64,000 nt of DNA, from positions 516,831 to 580,830 of the forward strand of contig CM030936.1 of NCBI GenBank assembly GCA_018136815.1, written 5' to 3'. The notes below the pieces were generated by a model, which did not search any database, was not told where the DNA came from, and saw only the letters and a list, made by a program, of their open reading frames with translations. This DNA comes from Isochrysis galbana. Lineage: Eukaryota; Haptophyta; Isochrysidales; Isochrysidaceae. The position numbers and the translations under genes were made by a program. This document shows positions 1 through 9,400 of the stretch, in pieces; position 1 is the stretch's first letter; each line of letters opens with the position of its first letter.

Positions 1-318
1 CAGAAGCCAGGTGCCAACGCCCCCCAGGAGCTATCGGGGGCCCCCGAGAGCTATCGGGGAAAATTTTCTCCCGATCGCCAACAGCCCCACCGAGAGCTAC
101 CGGGGGATCGAGAAAATCCCCCGAGAGCTATTGGGAGATTTTACCTCCCCCGGGGAGCTATCGCGTTTTAAGGTCGGCCCCCAATAGCTATCGCGGGCCG
201 CCTTTTGCCCCCGATAGCTATTGGGGGGGAAACGACGGGCGCCAATAGCTATTGGGGGAAAACGACGGGCGCCGATAGCTATCGGAGGGCTGTCCTCGAG
301 CCCCCAGGCGCTATTCCC
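1..318. repeat. Palindromic ~31-bp tandem array
   Basis: A core close to AATAGCTATTGGGG or GAGAGCTATCGGGG recurs about ten times. From roughly position 93 to 305 the AGCTAT cores are spaced about every 26-32 bases. Each core is self-complementary (for example CCCCGATAGCTATTGGGG), so every unit can form a small hairpin. Units are diverged in the linker, which is C-rich or carries GACGGGCGCC. The array touches the window edge, so its full length is unknown. No coding potential is visible. Confidence 0.75.
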
Positions 319-388
319 CCCCGTAAGCTGTCAGGGTGCCTGGGTGCATGTCCCATTTCGCTGGCTACGGTCTGGTCCCCCTAGCTAG

Positions 389-577
389 GGGATAGGGATA
401 GGGGATGCGTGTACTTCGGAGCTACAGGAGCGCCGCAGCCGTAAGCTCCTGGATGATGCATTGGTTCATGTGCCGGTGGAGAGTTTGATCCAAGAGACGG
501 AGCTGCTCTTTGACCGAGCTAGCCGGCATGAGAGAATCTCTTGGGTGATGAATGCCCCACCTCAAGACTCAAGATAA
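389..577 (+). CDS. Possible 3' terminal exon, unknown protein
   Basis: An open frame without a start codon runs from just after an in-frame TAG (386-388) to TAA at 575-577. It is preceded by several AG dinucleotides suitable as an acceptor (CTAG, GATAG). The peptide looks protein-like: an acidic/basic helix with ELQERRSRKLLDD, followed by VPVESLIQETELLFDRASRH and the ending NAPPQDSR. It would be the last exon of a plus-strand gene whose body lies left of the window or is hidden by the repeat array. I do not recognise the family. The call rests only on composition and a plausible acceptor. Confidence 0.35.
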   Translation, partial: GIGIGDACTSELQERRSRKLLDDALVHVPVESLIQETELLFDRASRHERISWVMNAPPQDSR

Positions 578-2092
578 TGCAGCAATGGATGGAACTTCAG
601 CAATGTTGCTGCTTGATTGATGTGAGTGTCCGAGTGTATGTGTAGATCTATCTATACCTGCTAGCTGTGATGTGTCCTGTCGTGTGTACCGTATAAGTAT
701 AACCATAGACATATAGACACATATACATGTAGAGCGCTGTGTTTGTACTATGAGAAAACGCGCCAAACTACTGTAAAAAGGCCGTGGGGGGCTCTGTACC
801 TGATCTTAGCACTGCTCGGCAGGTCAAAGTCCTTCCCCAAGGCTAGTGGTGTGGCACACAATTCAGTTGGAAGCCACTCATGAACGCGCATCAGCTTGAA
901 CATTGCCGCGCCACTGCCACTGCGGTTAATGCAGGCCGTGAGTGACGGAACAAGGCCGTCCGCTCGTACATGCACATGCATGCGATGTAGACCCCACGTT
1001 CAAATGCAGGGCGAAGCAGCACACAGCCCTACTGACTCACTCCTCTCCCCACAGGATCGCCTGACTCGCCCGCTGCAGCCCAACCTTCAGGTTCTGCGAG
1101 CACATGGAGGAGGGCATGAGCGGCGCCATCCTGGCGATGCTGCTCGTCACAGCCTCTGGCATGGGCCGTGGATGTGGAGACTTCCGCGTGGATCTGGCCA
1201 AGGAACGCTACCCGTCGATGTGGGCACTCATCTGTTGTATTCCTGCCCATCTGAAGGCTGTAGCAGGCATGAATATTCGTGTAAGATACGCGCTCATAAT
1301 TACAATTGAACAGTTCCCCGTGTTGCCACTTGCCACTGACGCACAAGACACACAGATTCGGATTCCCCATGGTCTCAAGTCCAGGTTTGCAGATTTTGGT
1401 CTCGAAATTTGCGATTCGAATTTTGGGCGCGCGATGGCGGCCGCAGCGATGGTCGCTGGCCTCGCCAGTGGCCTCGCAAGCGGCCTGCGGCCGCTCTGGC
1501 GAGGGTCTGCGCGGCCTGGAGGCCAGCAGACACCACCTCCCACCATGCTGAGGCGGTGCCGCGCGTGATGGGACAGCCCATCATGCGCAGCACCGTCATT
1601 TTGACGCCTCGCGGCCTGCCGCGCACTGCATGCGCGCGAGGGGCTGGCAGTAGATGCCAGCAGGGGCGAGGTGGAGGGCGCAGGCGACGCCGTGCGCCCG
1701 CGCAGGGTTTTGTACTGCCTGCCCGGGGTAACCGTGCCCGGGGAACGCAGGCGCGCGTCGCACAGCGCGACCTGTGGTGCACTTTTGTGGTCGACGTCGA
1801 TTTCGCACGAGCGCGAAAACGTTTTTGGGTCTGTGTGTTGAATGGCGTCGAAAATGTGCATATTTCTCATTAGATTCTGCCTAATATACCCATTTCCAGT
1901 AGCATATCCTAAGATCTCGCGATAAAACCTCAATCTTGACTTAGTGAATTTTCACCCTTAGAAGTTAAAAGCCTTGTTTGACCGCCCTAGTAGTCACCCC
2001 CGAGGAAAGCTCCATGAGCTCCCACCAAGAACCGCATTCCGCGCTAGCTGCCGGCGCGCCCTCGCAGGCAATCTCCAAGAGTGAGATGAGCC
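578..2092. other. Region with only ambiguous exon candidates
   Basis: No gene could be supported. A minus-strand stretch at about 822-927 reads AAMFKLMRVHEWLPTELC and onward, bounded by CAG and GTACAG, which would fit an internal exon. The stretch 1035-1250 is open on both strands, with a CCCCACAG acceptor-like site at 1048-1055 on the plus strand. Neither can be linked to neighbours. The segment 1430-1830 is GC-rich with overlapping open frames on both strands and no family resemblance. I treat it as noncoding or undetermined. Confidence 0.4.
1961..1987 (-). repeat. Short dispersed repeat, inverted copy at 16211-16240
   Basis: The reverse complement of this segment starts AGGGCGGTCAAACAAGGC and continues TTTTAACT. 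The same words occur on the plus strand at 16211-16240 (AGGGCGGTCAAACAGAGC then TTTTTAACT). Similarity stops quickly on both sides. It may be the end of a mobile element or a conserved regulatory word. Confidence 0.45.
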
Positions 2093-2097
2093 TTACT
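2093..2097 (+). repeat. Left target-site duplication TTACT
   Basis: TTACT lies directly before the left LTR and is repeated directly after the right LTR at 12241-12245. A 5-bp duplication is the size expected for Ty3/gypsy integrases. It fixes both element ends to the base. Confidence 0.93.
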
Positions 2098-3401
2098 TGT
2101 CGCATTCATCCTAGATGATGCGATTTCCAGGCTCTTGTTTCCAGGTCCTTCGCCGTGCGGCCACACGGTGAAGCTCAGGTACATCTAGGTTGGTAGGGTT
2201 CGTCCCTAGCGATCTAGAATTCGAGTTCTCGTTTCGTTCCTTCTAGCCTGTTTGTCAGGTCTAGATTCCAGGTTTCCTCCTTTCGGGTAATCTTTACCTA
2301 AAGGAGCCAGGTCGCCTGTTGCTCGCTGCGCGCTTGTCTCAGGCTCTCAGGTTACCTTGTGAAGGCTTGTTTAGCTTCTTGCAAGGCTTGTTGTTTCTTG
2401 TTGGGTTCCGGTTCTTTCTTGGGACCTGCTGACTTTCGTTGTTGTCCAGGCCTGTTCTTCGTAGGTTCTGCTTGGCCTGGTTAGGGTTTCGTTGAATCCC
2501 CGCGTTCGGCGTTTGGCGTTCGTCTTGGCGTTCGGAAATTTCCTCTCACATTCCCTAGGTCCGCTACCCTTGGCTTGTAGGTCCTTGCTTCTTTCTTCTC
2601 GGTCAAGGTTTTGGCGAGCGAGTCGGTTGCTCTATCCGCTCGAGAGATTTGAGGTTTAATTTGCCATCTCCCCTTGGAGATCGGTGTAGGTTCGCTTCCT
2701 AGGTGAGGGAATCTTTCCCCTTGATGCAAGTTACATGCAAGCCTTGGCCCCTTTGGTGTTTCTTCCCCTTGGTTACTACTCAGGGTTGTTCGTAAGAAGC
2801 GTCTAGAAGGTTCACGCTCAACGGCAAGATTTCCTCTGTCGTGAAGACATCTCGTCGCGATCTGTATCCAAAGTGATCGCCGTGGTCGCGCGACAGGACG
2901 CTCCCCTTCGGACTCTCCGCTACGTGGGAAGTTACAACGGAGACACGCTCCGGCCGTCGCTGTGGAGTCTCTCTCTCTCTCGCTCTCTCTCTCCGTCTCT
3001 CGCGACGTGTTTGAGTTATCGGTGATTTGGGGTCGCGGTTGCTTGATAATTTGCTTTGTTTGGGTGAATGATTCCGGTGTGTTCGTGAGTCGGTGTAACC
3101 TGTTGTTCTCAGGCTCTTTGTCCGTCGTTGTTCGCTGCGTCGCTGCACTCTAGCAGCCTAGGCTCCCTCCCTGAGGGAAGAGTTCTTTGTAGGTCTAACA
3201 ATCTCTCAAAACCCAACACACTAGGGCCGCTAGGAGCGCCTCGCCGCCCCACAGCCCTTCGTTCGCCGTTCGTTCCCCGACCCAGTCCAGAATTTCATTC
3301 ACCCGACTCCCGGTGGGGAGGAGGGCCAAAGCGCCGCGCTAGCCGCCGGTGCTGCTCGCGACGGAGTGGCTCAGAGCCCTCCGGCTCCGCTCGACTCGAC
3401 A
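2098..3401 (+). repeat. Left LTR (1,304 bp)
   Basis: Direct repeat of 11005-12240. Starts TGTCGCATTC, ends ACTCGACA. It contains 68 bp (around 2662-2730) missing from the right copy, flanked by short ATGCAAG repeats. It carries a (CT)-rich run near 2970-3000. The polyprotein reading frame already begins inside the last ~50 bases of this LTR. Confidence 0.94.
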
Positions 3402-6400
3402 AGCACGAAATCGAAGCTTGCGTCCTCGGCCGCAGAGGAGGAACCCCTCAGGGAACCTTCTCTGCCCGCTGCAGCTTTTGCTCCCGTGGGATGTCCGAGT
3501 GATCCCACGGCTTCTGAGGCTACACCAATGGCACCCATCACCCCGGCTGCTATCTCCACGACTGGCTCCGATCAGCTCGTGGCGGATGGCGAGGATTTGT
3601 CCGCTTCCTTCGGCACCCACCGGGTGCAATCACAACCCCACTGGAGACCTCTCTCCCAAGGGCCATAGCCGGAGCCGCTCTGCGGACGAATTGTCGTTGT
3701 CTACCGTAGGTTCTCGTGCAGTGGAGGCGGAGACTTGTGCCTCCTCCTCACCTCTCTCCCCGGTTCGTTATATTTCTCCGTCATCGTGTTCATTCTCTCG
3801 TCTCGAAGTTGCACCTGTTCTCGTTTCTGACCTGGTTCCCGACCCGGAAGGGTCGGCTTCCGGAGTCAATGAAGATGAAGGTTCCAAGGGAGCTGCGGCT
3901 TTCCGCGCTCACGCCGTGGCCACCCCAGACTCGGGAGACGCAGGGGCCGTCGATTACGATCTCTCGTCGCGCCCCACACGGACGCCGGCGTCTCCTCTTT
4001 CTCTCGGCTCTCCGGAGGATCCCTGTTCCAGGGATCGCCCGCCGGAGCCAACCCCCTTCAGGTCTAGCCCACCGAAACTTCAGGGCGACGACCCCCTCCC
4101 CCTGAATTCTACTGCCGAGGCCATCCACCGGATCGCCGTGGTTGGTTGTTCCTCGGCCGCCAAGTCTACTGAAGCTGCCCGCGCCCCTACGCGCGAGCTC
4201 CAAATGTTAGCCGCCTCCCGTGCCCGGGCTAGCGGTTCCTCCGTCATCTTGCCCCGCCATCTCGCCGAAGCTGCTCTAGCCTTGCGGCGGCCGCACGCGA
4301 GCACTCATTCATCACCCTCTGCCGTACTGCCGACGCATTTTGACGAGCTTTGCGCTGAGTTAGCGGCGATCCACGACGCCGTGACGTTCGACGCGGCCGA
4401 GGGGATTCCTCCACCCCGCGTTCTAGTCGTCGGTGAAGCTAGCGGGGTCGTGTCTTCGATGTTCCTACTCGCCGGAGCGCACGTCGCGACGTGCGATCTA
4501 CGACCGTCGGAGATCGACTACATTCCCCACTTCTGCGGAGATGCTCTTCACATTCAAAACCTCGGTTGGGACCTCGTGGTCGCGCATCCGCCGTGCACGT
4601 ATTTGTCGGCGGTGAGTTGCCAGTGGCTCGATCGGGAGCCGGGACGACGCCAGGCTCTCGAATCCGCCGCTAGAGTCTTCCTCGCCATGGCAAGCGCCAA
4701 CGCGCCTTTCGTTGCCGTCGAAAATCCTCGAATGCACGCGGAAGCCTCCGCCTTAGTCGGGGGGTTGCGACCGCGGCAGTTTGTGCAGCCGTGGCAGCAC
4801 GGCACGGGCCATCAAAAAGCAACTGGCCTGTACCTGACGGCTTCACTCCCGCCCCTGCAGCCTTCGAAGATTGTCGAGGGACGTCTATCCGCGATGGCGG
4901 ATCTATCGCCGTCGCCCCACCGTGGCGCCCTTCGCAGCCGCACCTATGTGGGCATTGCCGGTGCAATGGCGGCCCAGTGGATGCCGGTCTTGCGCCGTTA
5001 TGCGCGCGAAGCCAAGGCGTCGCGTTCGCTCGACTTCACGGTGGACTGGGCAATTTCCCAAGCCGCTGCCAGCTTGAGAGAACGCCCTTCGCTTTGCTCG
5101 ACCGGCTTCGAACTGGCTGAGCCGAGGACGGCTCTGGCTCGCTTCATGGAGGGGGGAGGCGAGGCAGCTTCTAGCTCTCACCTCACGCCTCCCAGCGGTA
5201 CGCTAGTGTCCGATTCGGTAGTCGTGATCTCAGACGCGGGCCCCGTTGCCGATGCGTCTCGCCTGCTCCATCGGAAGGACTCGGAAACCAACGCATCGCA
5301 AGACGGGACCGTGGCGAAAGGAGACCGCTTCACGCCGTGGGAGTGGCCCATAAGGGACCGCTCTACAACGCCAGGCCCTCCAAACACGGTGAAGAAGCGC
5401 CGCAGCAAGTGGCAGGTCTTCGATCGTGATGTAATTTCGGGGGTCCATCGGTGGCAGGATGTCACGCCTTCCATCGCCCAAGAAATCGCTGAGCAAGCGG
5501 CAGCTGCGGAGCCGTCGGAACCTTCCATCTTGTCTCGACTGGGCTCCCAAGGCATCAATGCACTATCTCCGAGCGCCTCCTTCACGGCTGGCGACGAGGG
5601 AGTGGCCGAACTGACCAATTCGTTCGTAGCCGAAAGGCCACTCGAAACCTGGGATGTCGGGCCCGACTCGGGAGAAGATGACACGCCCGAGATGCCAGAA
5701 CACCGGAGCATGCAGACCCTCGAGACCAAGCCCTCCGACGCCGCCGAAGGAGAGGGTACTCCACGGGCACTGTGTTGCGATGGGGCTGCCGCTAGGGGTC
5801 TCAGTGCGGCTGGTTTTTCCGAGTTGTCGAAGCTTCCGAAGACAGACTTGCAGAAGTCCCTGGAGAAGGAATGGTCACGCCAAGTGGATCAACCTCGGCA
5901 TCCGACGGACCGTCGAGGGCTAGGCTATGATGGCGTGCCTAACCCCTCTAGTTCAGCAAAGGCATCCCCACGCTCCTCGATACCATTCGTGCCGCAGACG
6001 GTAGCCGCCGCTATCGAGCGAGTGCCCCACGTCGATGAATCTTCTCCGTCCAGGCCAGCCTCCAATCCAACCACCCCGTCACCCGGAGCCGGAACCTCGC
6101 TTCCAGTAGAATCTATCGCGGACACGCCGCCGCCGCTCTACCCTCGTCACTGCCTCTATGTCCGCGATCTCGTGGTCTGCCGTGCCGATGGCGACCGCGC
6201 AGCTCAAGGGTTCGTTCTCCCGGACGTTGCTCTCACGGTGAACAGCACCCTGGCTGACACTGGAGCGGGCCCGTCAGTAATCACCACTGCTCTTCTCGAT
6301 CGACTACCTGAAGACGCTTGCGTCGAACGCGTATCGGACTCTACCGTCCCCAACCTACATGGGCCGGACGGCCTTCTTCTCATCACTAGGGGCCGGGCTA

Positions 6401-9400
6401 GCCTCGTCTTCTCCTTGTCCGGTCGCCTCTTCCGTCATTCGTTCGCGGTCATCGAAGGAAACCCGATGCTGCTGCTCGGGAACGATTTTTTGGCCGCCCA
6501 CTCCGCTACCATTTCTCTCGACGCCGCGAGCTCGGAAGGAAGCCTCCGCCTCCGTCCGGCCTCTGGCGATTCAGATGACTCTTCAAGAGTCCTTTCCGAA
6601 TGTGTAGTCAGAGTTTCCACGGCGCCGCCCCCAGTCGCGGACTCCGGCTTCGTCGGAGCTATCTCGATGTCACCCGGTCAGCCGCTGACTGTCGACTTTC
6701 TGGAGAGGTCGACGGGAACACGAGAGACCCCGGCCGGATCGGAGGGTGAGGCTGCTGCTGATGCTAGGCAGCCACTCTATACACCTCTCTTTGAGTCTGC
6801 CGACGAGTTTGCGGCCAAAGCTCCGGCGTCTACCTCGTCCGAATATCTTCTCTACACGGAGCAAGCGGTGACGATTCCTGCCTTCCACCGCGCAACCATC
6901 TGGGTTAGGGTTCCGCTAGCTCTCCGAGATCATTCGGACTGCGCGATGCTGGTCGACCGCCTACCAAATCGCGAGGCTCTCGATTCGTCTCCTCTCGTAA
7001 TGCCCACGGTGGTCACGCCCACGGACGATCACCGCATCGCGGTGACGATCGTCCACACCGGAGTCGATGCGCTGACCCTGCCGTCTCTGCATCCGATAGC
7101 TTCGCTCCAGGTGCGTTTCAAGTTGCACCGGGGCTGGACTCCGACTGGAAGCGAGGGGGATGGTGACCCTGTCACCGCGCTGAGCGAGGAGCAACGATCT
7201 CTACTCGACTCAGCCACCATCGATCCGGACCGGCTTCTTTCCGACGATCAACGAGAAGAAGTACGCCAACTCTTGGCCCGGCGCATCAAAGCTTTCGCGT
7301 TGCACCCGGGGGCTCCAAACCATACGCACGTTCTCGAGGTGGAGTTGCCACTCAACCCCGGCGCTGTTCCTCACCGGCATGCTCCGTCTAGAGTGGGCCG
7401 CGCAGGCGAGCTCATCATAGAAGAGGAGGTAGCCAAGATGGAAGCCGCCGGCATTATTCGCAAGTCAAATTCGGCTTGGGCTTCCCGAGTAGTCCTGGTC
7501 AGCAAGAAAGATGGCTCCGTTCGATTCTGCGTGGACTACCGCGACACGAACGCCAAGCTACGCGTCGAGGATAGCCCTCTACCCCTCATTGTAGAGGCTA
7601 TTGATAGGCTAGCGTCCGGCCAAGGGCCGCTCAGTTCTCTCTTTTTATGTACTCTCGATTTAGCCTCTGGTTTTTGGGGCATCCCGATCAAAGAATCGCA
7701 CAAACATATCACCGCTTTCACTACCCACCGCGGCAAATACGAGTTCAACTTTCTACCGTTCGGCATCCAATCAGGTCCCTCCTACATGTGCCGCTTGATG
7801 GACATCGTTCTCGGTGCGCTAGCGTGGGAGATCTGCACGCCTTACCTCGATGATGTGGGCATCTGGTCAACGGGCGTGGGTCCTTCCGAAGAGGCCAGGG
7901 CACAGGCTTCGTTCGAGCAAATGCTTCACCGGCTAGACCTAGTTCTCGAGCGGCTAGAGTGGGCCGGCCTGACCTGCAAGATGTCCAAGTGTGTCTTCTT
8001 TGCCACCTCTACGGAGTACCTCGGTCACGTTGTCTCGAGGGAAGGTCTCAAGATGGACCCGAAGAAGGTCGCAGCTGTCGCCGACATCGACCCGTCATCC
8101 ATCAACTCCTTGGAAGCGGTTCGATCTTTCCTCGGCCTTTGCTCCTACTATCGTCGATTCATTCGCCAATTCGCCGCTAAGGCTGCTCCCCTCACTGCTC
8201 TCACGCGGAAGGGCTGCGACGTGGCAAAGGAGTCCCAGTCCGAGGAGTGTCGCCGAGCTATCCAAGAGCTCAAGACAGCGATCACTTCGGAGCCCGTCTT
8301 GACTCCACCCAGGGATGATCGGCCCTTCATCGTCAAGACCGATGGGGCTAGCAAGTTGGGTATCGCCGGCATCCTCTCGCAGCTAGGAGACGATAACCGT
8401 GAACGAGTCGTTGGGTACTACGCTCGCAGTCTCACCTCGGCCGAACGCCACTGGACGGTGACCGAGATTGAACTCTTGGCCGCCCTGGAATCCATCCGAA
8501 ATTGGCGACCCTACCTTTGGGGGCGTCGGTTCAAGTTAGTCGTTGACCACTCTGCGCTGCGATGGCTGCATACCATGAAGGATCAAGTAGCCGGTGGGCC
8601 AGCCTCTCGGCTGACTCGGTGGGCTCTCAAGTTGGCTGAGTACCGGTTCGACGTCGAACATAAACCAGGAGCTGTTCATCAGGATGCTGACGGGCTGTCC
8701 CGGCTAGCATCCCTGGAGCCGGAACACGAAGACGAACCACTCGCCGGCCCAGCGTCGTTAGCGGTACGTGAGCCTGGCTCAGAGTCTCTAGCCGAGCATG
8801 AACGGTCTCATCCGGTGGCTGCCATCACGCGCTCCGTAGCTACGGCGCGAGGGCTTCAAGCTTTGGACCGATCTCGTCGTCGAGCCTCCGATTCCGGGCC
8901 CGCCATCCAGTCCAGTTATTTGGCTCCGGGTACGCCGACTTCCGAAGAGATGAGAGCGGCCCTGGCGGAAGATCCGTTCGTAGAGCCACTCCTAGGCTCA
9001 GGAGAGACGGTCAATCACGAGCCATCAGGCCTAGGGTCGCCTCCGCAGGCCGCCGCCTCAGGCCCCATTGCCGAAGATGATTCGTGTTCCAGTTCTGTCG
9101 CTCCCGCTCCCGCTCAGCAATCCAAGATGTTTCGCCGTTTCGTCGTTCACGATGGGCTCGTCTACTATCGCGCCGTCCTTGACTCCACCGACCCGGACTC
9201 GCTAGTGCTCTATGTTCCGCCCTTGTTGCGGTCTCGCTACCTCTTTGCCTACCACGATCGCTCCGGTCACCTCGGAGTTTCTCGAATGTCTGGTCTTCTT
9301 CGTACTCGGGTATACTGGCCGGGCATGTCTTCCGACGTTGCATCCTACGTCCGGGAATGCCACGAGTGCACCCTCGCCAAGCCGCTACCGAGGGCTCTAG

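Noticed and set aside
1-318. CRISPR array
   Set aside because: Units are diverged palindromes without constant repeats and unique spacers of fixed length, in a eukaryotic context.
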